DNA of 8,551 nt from Verrucomicrobiota bacterium (GTDB lineage Bacteria; Verrucomicrobiota; Verrucomicrobiia; Verrucomicrobiales; DEV007), in the NCBI GenBank assembly GCA_027618625.1, contig JAQCER010000091.1, positions 1 to 8,551 on the forward strand, read 5' to 3'. The notes below the pieces were generated by a model. That model was not told where the DNA came from. It was given only the letters and a program-made list of their open reading frames with translations, and did not search any database. Shown here piece by piece: positions 1 through 5,819 of the stretch; within the stretch, counting starts at the first letter, position 1; the number at the start of each line of letters is the position of its first letter. Made by a program: the position numbers and the translations under genes.

Positions 1-1475
1 GGTTCCCGGACGTTCCGGTACCAGGCGACTGGCGGGTGCTGTCCGGCATCACCAGAAGCGGTGATAATCTCTGCGGCGAATTCATTGAAGGGCTTGTTCT
101 TGTGGAGGCTCTCGCGGATCCAGGCATGGAAGGCGTAGGTGCCCCGCGTGTAGGTGCCACTCTTGCGCTTGTTCCGCAGGATGGCACTCCACTTGTTGGC
201 GAAATAGTCGGCGTAGTCGTTGCTGTCGATCAATGTGTTCAGCCACTGGACACGCTTGTCGGGATCGGTGCTGGCTAGAAACGCACTGGTCTCCTCTGGA
301 GTGGGCAGGCGGCCCGCGATATCGATACCCGTTCGGCGAAGGAAGGTCGAATCATCGCAACCTTCGGAGGGCGGCAGACCCAGTTGCTGCAGCTTGGCGA
401 AGACAAATTCGTCGATGAAGTTTTTTGGTGCCGGCAGATTCTCCACTGGCGCTCCGAGCGGAATCGTTGCCTGGAAAACGTCGACAAATTCCTGGAAACG
501 AATCATGACCGCGATGTCACCAGTGGTGTCGGCGATCTCGACGCGACCACCTTGGGAGACATCCGCCATTTCTTTTTGATTCGACTCGAATCCGGCGATA
601 CGCGTGATGTCCCGGGTGCTGCCGTCACTATAGAAGGCCGTCACTGCCAGTTGTTGCATTGCTTCGGGGAACAGGACACGTTGCTTTGGAAAAACTTCGA
701 TGCGCTGCACCACGGGATCGGTACTCTCGCCGTAGCGCATGCCCTGCTCGATCCAGCGGACGATCGCCTGGTACTCTGGAGATCCGATTTTGAGCTTTTC
801 ACCGCCACCGTGAGGAAGGACGCCAGCACCTTTCAGCAATAGCAGGCTGTGCTCTGGTGATGCGGGGAAGATGCGGCGTCCGCGGGCTTCTTTGACCAGC
901 CACTCGAAGTCTTCGGTTGGCTCAAATCCTAACAATGACAGACGGAACCCATTCTGGCCGCCAGACTTTCCATGACAGCCGCCGCCATTGCAGCCGAATT
1001 TGGTGAAGAGTGGGACGATTTCGTTGGGGAAATTGACGGGAACGGCCGTTTCCACGTGCTCGACTTTGATCGTTGTCTGTGCCGAGACACCGCTTTTGTC
1101 CGTCGCAGTAATGGTTGCTTCGCCATTGGCGAGCGGGGTGACTGCAGCGTTCTCTGCGATGCTTACGATTCCTTCTGGAGTCGCTGTGAAGGTTACCTGA
1201 TGGGTGTAGTCGATGGGGCTGTCACCGTCCTCTGGAATTGCTGAAACCACCAGCTGTTGGGTGGCATCCGGGCCGCGCAGGGTGGTGCCGCTGCCATCGT
1301 TGCCCCCGGCGAAGATGGTTAAGGATTTGATTGAAGATGAATGCCCGGTATTGGCATTGCCGATATGGATGCAAATGCTGAAGAGCAGCAGGGTAAGGGT
1401 GGCAGAGACTCGGGATCTGCTCACGGAATGCAATTCCGTGCTACGGCGGCGGTGAGTGATGTGCGAGAGTTTCAT
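1..1475 (-). CDS. DUF1549 (PSCyt2)-family exported protein with Big_2 domains and CX4CH motif, 3' end off window
   Basis: The frame is open from an ATG at 1475 to the left edge: about 491 residues, with the C-terminus (usually a DUF1553/PSD1 region) outside. Visible order: a basic n-region, then a hydrophobic stretch at about 23-38 with likely Sec cleavage after Ala41 (GNA); a Big_2-like Ig domain at about 48-141, ending in a typical GEATITATDKSG stretch; a cytochrome-like module at about 146-250 with C162-NGGG-C167-H168, i.e. CX4CH rather than CXXCH; a second Big_2-like region at about 255-340; and the start of DUF1549 at about 351-491 (TFLRRTGIDIAGRLPTPEE). These families occur with DUF1501 in planctomycetes and are thought to be periplasmic or surface-exposed, function unassigned. 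The start lies 9 nt after the upstream DUF1501 stop, which suggests translational coupling. No clear Shine-Dalgarno is seen. A GTG at 1424 (residue 18) would give a shorter, more standard signal peptide. Family assignment is firm; haem binding is inferred. Confidence 0.9.
   Translation of the reverse strand, partial: MKLSHITHRRRSTELHSVSRSRVSATLTLLLFSICIHIGNANTGHSSSIKSLTIFAGGNDGSGTTLRGPDATQQLVVSAIPEDGDSPIDYTHQVTFTATPEGIVSIAENAAVTPLANGEATITATDKSGVSAQTTIKVEHVETAVPVNFPNEIVPLFTKFGCNGGGCHGKSGGQNGFRLSLLGFEPTEDFEWLVKEARGRRIFPASPEHSLLLLKGAGVLPHGGGEKLKIGSPEYQAIVRWIEQGMRYGESTDPVVQRIEVFPKQRVLFPEAMQQLAVTAFYSDGSTRDITRIAGFESNQKEMADVSQGGRVEIADTTGDIAVMIRFQEFVDVFQATIPLGAPVENLPAPKNFIDEFVFAKLQQLGLPPSEGCDDSTFLRRTGIDIAGRLPTPEETSAFLASTDPDKRVQWLNTLIDSNDYADYFANKWSAILRNKRKSGTYTRGTYAFHAWIRESLHKNKPFNEFAAEIITASGDAGQHPPVAWYRNVRE
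1422..1440. repeat. Perfect 8-bp inverted repeat, 3-nt loop, in signal-peptide coding region
   Basis: CACGGAAT and ATTCCGTG flank a GCA loop. The hairpin lies inside codons 12-18 of the DUF1549 gene and its left end coincides with the alternative GTG start at 1424. In mRNA it could slow early elongation or mask that GTG, or it may be chance. No T-tract follows, so it is not an intrinsic terminator. Confidence 0.45.
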
Positions 1476-1484
1476 GGGCGGTGG

Positions 1485-2822
1485 CTACACGAGTTCCTGA
1501 ATTGGCTGGACATTGTCATCGACCAGATACTGGGGCCGACCTGTGAGATCAGGCACCGTAGTGGTCGAGGAGTTGATGCCCATGTTGTGATAGAGAGTTG
1601 AAAAGACTTCGGGGAAGCTGACTGGCCGGTCTTCAGCTTCGCCGCCGAGGCGATCAGTCGAGCCGATGATCTGACCGGTCTTCATGCCACCGCCGGCGAG
1701 CAACGCGCACGACACATTGGGCCAGTGATCGCGACCACCCTGAGCATTAATCTTGGGTGTGCGTCCGAATTCTCCCCAGGCGATGACGGTGGTGTCATCG
1801 AGCATGCCGCGCTGGTCGAGATCCTCAATGAGGGCGCTCAGGGCCTGGTCGAAGTCGGGGAAGTTCTCCTTCGCAATCTTAAAGTTGCTGCCGTGCCAGT
1901 CCCAGAACGAGTAGCTGAGCGTGACGACGCGGACACCGGCTTCCACCAGCCGACGCGCGAGCAGAAACTGCTCGTTCAGACGCGGTGCGGCGTCGCCTTG
2001 TTCCTTGTCAGTGCCTTTGCCGTAGCGCTCACGGATCTTCGGATCTTCAGCCGAGATGTCGAGTGCGTTGAGTAATTTGTCGGATGTCAGGATGTCGAAC
2101 GCCTGCGTCTGAAAGGCATCCAGTCCTTCCATCAGGCCGCTGTCATCGACGTCACGGCGGAAGTGGTCAAAACCGTTGAGCAGGCTCCTGCGATCTGAAA
2201 GGCGATCGCTGGTGATGCCATTGAGCGCCATGTCCGCCTTGACGTCGCCCATCGGCATGAATGGCTTGTGGCCGACACCGAGAAAGCTGGAATGGCCGAA
2301 GTTGTACGGACTGTGCCGCATCTTTGGCGAAAGATTGACGTAAGACGAAAGCGTCGGGTTCGGCGATCCCTGCAGACTGGAGATCACGGATCCGAATTCT
2401 GGCCAACCCCCGGGAGGGTTGCGCTCGTTGAGTCGACCGGTCATGCATTGGAACGACTCGTGGCGGTCCTTTGCCCCGACCATGGAGCGAATAATGGCCA
2501 GCTTGTCCGCCATCTTTGCCAGACGTGGCAGATGCTCGCAAATTTGGATGCCAGGGACATTGGTCGAAATCGGCCTGAACTCACCGCGGATCTCTGCCGG
2601 CGCATCCATCTTGATGTCGTACATGTCCTGGTGCGGAGGGCCACCGGGCATATAGACCATGATGACCGCTTTGTTAGAGCTACCGATTCTGTTGGCGGCT
2701 TCCGCCCGGAACAACTGCGACATTGACAGGCCACCCAGTCCAAGACCACCAACCTTCAAGAAATTCCGCCGGGAGATTCCGTCACAGAAAGGAGCACTGG
2801 TGTTCGATGGTATGGTGAGCAT
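1485..2822 (-). CDS. DUF1501 family protein, Tat-exported (second tandem copy)
   Basis: 445 residues from the ATG at 2822. This start gives MLTIPSN, matching the MLTILGN start of the upstream paralogue. A longer frame from 2864 adds 14 residues but begins inside the intergenic repeat, so I reject it. A twin-arginine signal (S17-R-R-N-F-L22, then a Gly/Leu-rich stretch and AEA) predicts export of a folded protein. The DUF1501 core follows: GGPPHQD with His64 and Asp66, then WGEFGRTP around Glu351, then GRDHWP with Asp365 and His366. Such Asp/His pairs resemble metal ligands of the alkaline-phosphatase/sulfatase superfamily, but substrate and activity are unknown. The last 157 residues align without gaps to the neighbour's, with about 106 identities by hand count, so the two are tandem duplicates. 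Length is normal for the family and no frame break is seen. It ends 9 nt before the DUF1549 gene and is probably co-transcribed with it. Confidence 0.95.
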   Translation of the reverse strand: MLTIPSNTSAPFCDGISRRNFLKVGGLGLGGLSMSQLFRAEAANRIGSSNKAVIMVYMPGGPPHQDMYDIKMDAPAEIRGEFRPISTNVPGIQICEHLPRLAKMADKLAIIRSMVGAKDRHESFQCMTGRLNERNPPGGWPEFGSVISSLQGSPNPTLSSYVNLSPKMRHSPYNFGHSSFLGVGHKPFMPMGDVKADMALNGITSDRLSDRRSLLNGFDHFRRDVDDSGLMEGLDAFQTQAFDILTSDKLLNALDISAEDPKIRERYGKGTDKEQGDAAPRLNEQFLLARRLVEAGVRVVTLSYSFWDWHGSNFKIAKENFPDFDQALSALIEDLDQRGMLDDTTVIAWGEFGRTPKINAQGGRDHWPNVSCALLAGGGMKTGQIIGSTDRLGGEAEDRPVSFPEVFSTLYHNMGINSSTTTVPDLTGRPQYLVDDNVQPIQELV

Positions 2823-2852
2823 GGACGGAAATATCTTAATCGAAGAACGGAG

Positions 2853-2945
2853 ATCCGTGCTCATCTGTGGCCATCTGCGGAAATCTGTGCTGAAACGAGA
2901 AGAACCAACACAGATGAGCGCAGATATTCACAGATGGGCACAGGT
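2853..2945. repeat. Inverted array of eight ATCTGYG-like heptamers at 10-bp period
   Basis: The left arm (2853-2889) holds four heptamers, ATCCGTG, ATCTGTG, ATCTGCG and ATCTGTG, each separated by 3 nt. The right arm (2909-2945) holds CACAGAT, CGCAGAT, CACAGAT and CACAGGT with the same 3-nt spacing. The loop is 19 nt. The arms pair at 28 of 37 positions; seven of the nine mismatches fall in the 3-nt spacers, and the other two are in the outermost heptamer pair. Heptamer order (T, T, C, T variants) mirrors between arms. The array fills most of the gap between the two DUF1501 genes and begins 18 nt after the upstream stop on the transcribed strand. In RNA it would form a long imperfect hairpin. 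In DNA the 10-bp period places every heptamer on the same helix face. From memory, similar ATCTGTG-type strings occur between genes in other environmental bacteria, but I cannot verify this here. Function unknown. Confidence 0.85.
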
Positions 2946-2963
2946 GGAGAGCGAAGTTCTCTC

Positions 2964-4322
2964 TCACACCAGCTCCTTCATCGGTTCAAATTGTTCATCG
3001 ACTAGGAACCTTGGTCGGCCATTCAGATCGGGCACGGTGGCAGACTTCAAGTCGATGCCCATTTTATGATAGAGCGTGGCGAAGACCTCCTGGAAGTCGA
3101 CCGGACGCTCGCTGGCTTCACCGCCGAGTCGGTCGGTGGCACCGATGACCTGACCGGTTTTCATGCCCCCGCCTGCGAGCAGGGCACAAGAGACATTGGG
3201 CCAGTGATCGCGGCCAGCATCAGCATTGATCGTCGGAGTGCGGCCAAATTCACCCCAGACGACGACGGACACGTCTTTGTCGAGCCCACGGTCGTGCAGA
3301 TCCTGAACCAGGGCGGCGACACCTTGATCCAGCAGCGGAAAGTCTTCCCGCGCGCGGCCGAAGTTGTTGCCGTGCCAGTCCCAGCGGGAAAAGCCGAGCG
3401 TTACACAGCGGGCACCGGCCTCCACCAGTCGTCGCGCCATGAGAAACTGGTCGAGTCGCTTCCATGGGCCATCGGCGGTGAGTTCTTCCGTGCCCTTGCC
3501 GTAGCGTTCGCGCAGTTTCGGATCTTCGTCGTCAAGGTTGAGTGCCTGGGCGAGTTGGGACGATGTCAGGACGCCGAAGGCCTGCTGGGTGAAGGCATCC
3601 ATGCCGTGCATGATGCCTGAGGAATCGACATCCCGGCGAAACTGATCGAAGCTTCCCAGCAACGCCTTGCGGTCGCCGAGCCGGTCTGTGGTGATGCCAT
3701 TGAGCACCATGTCTGAGCTGCCGTCCCCACTGGGCTGAAAGGCACTGTGGGCGGGGCCGAGGAAACCACTCTGGCCAGGATCACCCCACTGCTTGTGGCC
3801 GGTCTTTGGAGAAAGTCCTACGAATGGCGGAATGGCATCGTTCACTTTGCCCCCCAGTTTCGAAAGCACCGAGCCGATGCTAGGCCATCCGCCCGGAGGA
3901 GCATTCCGCGGACTGCGACCGGTAAAACATTGATAAGTGTCGTGGCCACCGTGGGCGCCGACCATCGAGCGAATGATCGCCAGCTTGTCAGTGATCTTCG
4001 CCATTTGCGGAAATAACTCGCAGATGTCGATGCCGGGGACATTGGTCTTGATCGGCTTGAACTCGCCACGGATCTCCGCGGGCGCGTTCATCTTGAGATC
4101 GAACATGTCCTGATGCGGTGGCCCACCTGCCAGAAAAATCATGATCACCGCCTTGTGATTCAACTTGGAGGGCGGTTGGTCCGTCCCAAGAGTTGCTGCT
4201 TCCGCTCTGAAAATGTCCGGCATTGCCAAGCCACCCAAGCCCAATGCCCCTATTGATAAAAAGCTCCTCCGCGACATGCCGTCACAGAATCGCTCCCCGG
4301 AGTTCCCAAGAATCGTCAGCAT
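2964..4322 (-). CDS. DUF1501 family protein, Tat-exported (first tandem copy)
   Basis: 452 residues from the ATG at 4322, a start supported by the MLTI opening common in this family as I recall it. The Tat signal is S17-R-R-S-F-L22 followed by a Gly/Leu/Ala-rich core and AEAA near residue 43. Core motifs are GGPPHQD (His70, Asp72), WGEFGRTP (Glu358) and GRDHWP (Asp372, His373), the residues most likely to bind metal if the fold follows alkaline phosphatases and sulfatases. The family is abundant in planctomycetes next to DUF1549/DUF1553 genes; its reaction is not established. This is the promoter-proximal gene of a probable three-gene operon. The leader from 4323 upward holds a candidate promoter but no strong Shine-Dalgarno, as is common in this phylum. 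The middle region (about 130-290) differs most from the downstream paralogue, which would fit a change in substrate recognition after duplication. Both copies keep every motif, so neither looks decayed. Confidence 0.95.
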   Translation of the reverse strand: MLTILGNSGERFCDGMSRRSFLSIGALGLGGLAMPDIFRAEAATLGTDQPPSKLNHKAVIMIFLAGGPPHQDMFDLKMNAPAEIRGEFKPIKTNVPGIDICELFPQMAKITDKLAIIRSMVGAHGGHDTYQCFTGRSPRNAPPGGWPSIGSVLSKLGGKVNDAIPPFVGLSPKTGHKQWGDPGQSGFLGPAHSAFQPSGDGSSDMVLNGITTDRLGDRKALLGSFDQFRRDVDSSGIMHGMDAFTQQAFGVLTSSQLAQALNLDDEDPKLRERYGKGTEELTADGPWKRLDQFLMARRLVEAGARCVTLGFSRWDWHGNNFGRAREDFPLLDQGVAALVQDLHDRGLDKDVSVVVWGEFGRTPTINADAGRDHWPNVSCALLAGGGMKTGQVIGATDRLGGEASERPVDFQEVFATLYHKMGIDLKSATVPDLNGRPRFLVDEQFEPMKELV

Positions 4323-4422
4323 ACTTTCAGTAGATGTTGTTTCGGTGGATCACCCGATGCCGATGCCGATGGTCAAGTTGGCCAAGGCACGACGCTTGCG
4401 AACGAAGCCACAAAGATGAAAC

Positions 4423-4451
4423 AAGATAACGGGCGGGTAAGTTTCTGACAA
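4423..4451 (-). promoter_or_regulatory. Candidate sigma70-type promoter for the DUF1501-DUF1501-DUF1549 operon
   Basis: On the minus strand TTGTCA (4451-4446, 5 of 6 to consensus) is followed by a 17-nt spacer and TATCTT (4428-4423, 4 of 6). Transcription would start near 4416, giving a leader of about 94 nt before the ATG at 4322. Spacing is ideal but the -10 box is weak and planctomycete promoters are poorly defined, so this is a candidate only. Confidence 0.35.
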
Positions 4452-4564
4452 AGGAATCGGAGAGTTCAGGCGGCAGCTCGTGGACATTTTTCGGTAACAT
4501 TCAAGCGCTTGCGAAGAATCTCGGCCTCTAAGGCACGGAAAAGGCCTGAATTTTCAACGAACGG

Positions 4565-4583
4565 CACGGCCGTCCGGGCCGTG
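4565..4583. repeat. GC-rich hairpin (7-bp stem, 5-nt loop)
   Basis: CACGGCC and GGCCGTG are perfect inverted repeats around GTCCG. An overlapping alternative pairing exists (GCACG at 4564-4568 with CGTGC at 4585-4589). It lies in non-coding sequence about 150 nt downstream of the marR terminator in the transcribed direction and upstream of the candidate operon promoter. No T-tract is present. Role unknown. Confidence 0.45.
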
Positions 4584-4730
4584 GCGTGCTGCCTTGGAGG
4601 CGTGTTTCGTGTTGACACGGCAGCGGAAGAACCGGGCGCATTGGTGGGATGATCGATGTTTTCCCTGTTGAAAATCGAGTTCGGGGAGCTGCGCTGCTGT
4701 CGCACCAAGAGTTGTTGCCGCGGTTAAAAT

Positions 4731-4767
4731 GAAAAACTCCGCTCCCTGAAGGGAAGCGGAGTTTTTC
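4731..4767. terminator. Bidirectional rho-independent terminator downstream of marR
   Basis: A perfect 13-bp stem (GAAAAACTCCGCT at 4731-4743, AGCGGAGTTTTTC at 4755-4767) encloses CCC/GGG pairs around a TGAA loop, with one bulged A. The stem carries an A-tract on one side and a T-tract on the other, so either strand's transcript would form a GC hairpin ending in U residues. For the minus strand it ends the marR transcript about 100 nt after its stop codon. It thereby insulates marR from the DUF1501 operon. Confidence 0.9.
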
Positions 4768-4860
4768 AAAAATATTGGATCAGATCAGGGAAACAGGTCC
4801 TGTGAGTTTCGTTTCCGTAAGGGACGGAATCCGCTGACTGAGGTCGATATGGAAAGGAAC

Positions 4861-4886
4861 CAAAGGTTAGTCTTGGACAACCTTTG
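4861..4886. repeat. 8-bp inverted repeat spanning the marR stop codon
   Basis: CAAAGGTT (4861-4868) and AACCTTTG (4879-4886) are perfect inverted repeats with a 10-nt loop that covers the marR stop region. Two shorter hairpins lie further downstream on the transcript: TTCCGT/ACGGAA at 4813-4829 and the ACAGG-T-CCTGT palindrome at 4793-4803. None has a T-tract, so they may only shape the marR 3' UTR. Confidence 0.4.
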
Positions 4887-5322
4887 AAATCTTCCCGTAG
4901 GTTTCGAGCAATGCACCTTGCTCCTCGTCATCAAGGTTATCCATAACCTCAACGAGATTCGCTACGATGTCTTCACGCATGCGCTCCACCAGATCGGTCC
5001 CCTTTCGGGTGATCTGAACCATCACCTTGCGGCGATCGTCTGAAGCGTGCAAACGCTGCACGTAGCCCAGTTTTTCGAGCCGGTCCACGAGACCGGTAGC
5101 GGCTGCCGTCGAATGCCCCATCTTTTTTGAGATGTCAGTCATTGTCAGGAAGGCTTCATTTGCCAAGTATCCCAGAAGGAAAAACTGGGCGAACGAGACG
5201 TTACCGCGATTGAGTTCTTTAGAGAGATTAAGAAGAAAAGAACGCTGTGTGAACATGATGAAGTCAGCGAGCTTACTCGCATCACGTCGCACTGTTTTTT
5301 TCTGGTCGTTTACCGTTTGCAT
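4867..5322 (-). CDS. MarR-family winged-helix transcriptional regulator
   Basis: 151 residues from the ATG at 5322, typical for MarR proteins. The start is supported by AAAGGA at 5337-5332, 9 nt upstream. A longer reading from a TTG at 5409 would translate through the promoter and is rejected. The protein starts with a dimerisation helix (about 12-39). The winged helix-turn-helix follows, with helices at about 43-70, a recognition helix at about 72-84 (STAAATGLVDRLEKLGY) and a wing with the family's D95-D-R-R98 signature. A C-terminal dimer helix spans about 109-150. There is no cysteine, so OhrR-type thiol sensing is excluded; it would more likely sense a small ligand. MarR proteins usually bind palindromes as dimers and often repress their own gene, and an inverted repeat overlaps this promoter. 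Targets are unknown: a terminator isolates it from the DUF1501 operon, and the upstream dehydrogenase is a separate unit. Confidence 0.93.
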   Translation of the reverse strand: MQTVNDQKKTVRRDASKLADFIMFTQRSFLLNLSKELNRGNVSFAQFFLLGYLANEAFLTMTDISKKMGHSTAAATGLVDRLEKLGYVQRLHASDDRRKVMVQITRKGTDLVERMREDIVANLVEVMDNLDDEEQGALLETYGKISKVVQD

Positions 5323-5331
5323 GGTCTGATG

Positions 5332-5337
5332 TCCTTT
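5332..5337 (-). promoter_or_regulatory. Shine-Dalgarno sequence fixing the marR start
   Basis: AAAGGA reads on the minus strand with 9 nt to the ATG at 5322. It is the clearest ribosome binding site in the window and supports the 151-residue start. Confidence 0.75.
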
Positions 5338-5347
5338 CACTGTTATA

Positions 5348-5380
5348 AACCTATCCCTTACAGGTTTGTGTTTCGGGATA
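5348..5380. promoter_or_regulatory. Operator-like nested inverted repeats in the marR promoter/leader
   Basis: TATCCC (5352-5357) and GGGATA (5375-5380) form an inverted repeat with a 17-nt spacer. A shorter one, AACCT (5348-5352) and AGGTT (5362-5366), is interleaved with it. The outer half-site touches the -10 box at 5380-5385, and the rest covers the expected transcription start. That placement would suit repression by MarR of its own gene. The half-sites are short, so chance cannot be excluded. Confidence 0.4.
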
Positions 5381-5409
5381 TAATAAAAGCCACATATTAT
5401 GGTTTTCAA
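5380..5409 (-). promoter_or_regulatory. Sigma70-type promoter of marR
   Basis: On the minus strand TTGAAA (5409-5404, 5 of 6 to consensus) and TATTAT (5385-5380, 5 of 6) are separated by 18 nt in very AT-rich DNA (roughly 20% GC over 5381-5440). Transcription would begin near 5373, giving a leader of about 50 nt that includes the Shine-Dalgarno sequence. Confidence 0.6.
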
Positions 5410-5819
5410 CAGAAAATTGAATTTTTCATAATTATTGTATGTTTCCTGATGGCTCGCGTTCCCTTACTTAATAGTTAATTTGGCCCAATATTCAAGTCTG
5501 AATCTCAGTTTTTGCAAAATTATCACCCGTCATTCACTATTTTACCCAAGAATTTTTAGACAGCGGGGTGAGTTGTTCGCTTCTATTGGTGATTGTGATG
5601 GGACCAAGGTCAACCAAAGTGGACCATCCCTTTGGCGGAGAACTTTTCTCGAGTGGACTACTCAATCGCCGGGAAAGTGCTCGGATTCCCGACAGTCTGG
5701 GCGAATTTGCGATCGGAAGTAAGCGGTTCGGCGCCCGGTGCCCGGGATCCAGAAGTGGTCAGAGTGCTGAGTGAGTATCCCGGGCGTCCAGTTCCAGTTC
5801 CAGACTCCGCACCTCTAGC
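5410..5819. other. Intergenic spacer between the dehydrogenase gene and marR, no gene seen
   Basis: The part from about 5410 to 5560 is AT-rich and contains an ATAATTAT palindrome near 5429. From about 5560 to 5819 the sequence becomes GC-rich. Short frames read through the second part on the plus strand (for example from 5632), but none has a good start site or a recognisable domain. I cannot tell whether it is a decayed gene, a dispersed intergenic repeat or plain 3' UTR. An inverted repeat at 5740-5785 is described separately. Confidence 0.5.
5740..5785. repeat. 9-bp inverted repeat downstream of the dehydrogenase gene
   Basis: GCCCGGGAT (5740-5748) and ATCCCGGGC (5777-5785) are perfect inverted repeats with a 28-nt loop. 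Each arm contains the palindrome CCCGGG, and a small TCAG/CTGA pair sits within the loop. A tandem GTTCCA pair lies just to its right (5791-5802). It begins 34 nt after the dehydrogenase stop on the transcribed strand, so it may stabilise or end that mRNA. There is no T-tract, so it is not a standard intrinsic terminator. Confidence 0.5.

Larger units (their letters stand above)
4323..4730. other. Intergenic leader upstream of the DUF1501 operon, no gene seen
   Basis: About 400 nt with no convincing coding sequence; the short frames here have no recognisable domain. It contains about 2.7 copies of a CGATGC hexamer (4355-4372), the candidate promoter at 4423-4451, an AAGCGCTT palindrome near 4503, a GC-rich hairpin (CACGGCC, 5-nt loop, GGCCGTG; 4565-4583) and a distant 9-bp inverted repeat (ATTTTCAAC at 4550-4558, GTTGAAAAT at 4667-4675). 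A small RNA on the plus strand ending at the 4731-4767 terminator is conceivable, but I see no clear promoter for it. Confidence 0.5.

Noticed and set aside
1..1475. Frameshifted or broken gene at the left end
   Set aside because: The minus-strand frame read codon by codon from 1475 to 1 has no stop or frame break; it simply runs off the window.
2823..2864. Upstream ATG at 2864 giving a 459-residue DUF1501 protein
   Set aside because: The ATG lies within a heptamer of the intergenic repeat, and the added 14 residues have no counterpart in the paralogue. The ATG at 2822 gives the matching MLTI start.
2853..2945. CRISPR array
   Set aside because: Units are 7 nt with 3-nt spacers and invert halfway; there are no 25-40 nt repeats with unique spacers and no cas genes.
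3066..3620. 184-residue plus-strand frame opposite the first DUF1501 gene
   Set aside because: It is an antisense shadow in GC-rich coding DNA with no recognisable domain; the minus-strand gene has full family motifs.
4466..4708. 80-residue minus-strand frame in the DUF1501 leader
   Set aside because: There is no Shine-Dalgarno, domain or hydrophobic pattern, and it overlaps hairpins and the candidate promoter.
5323..5409. TTG start at 5409 giving a 180-residue MarR
   Set aside because: The TTG is part of the -35 box and the extra residues would be read from promoter DNA. The ATG at 5322 has a Shine-Dalgarno sequence and gives normal MarR length.
5480..5722. 80-residue plus-strand frame in the spacer right of marR
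   Set aside because: It starts at TTG without a ribosome site, crosses the composition step and resembles no family I recognise.
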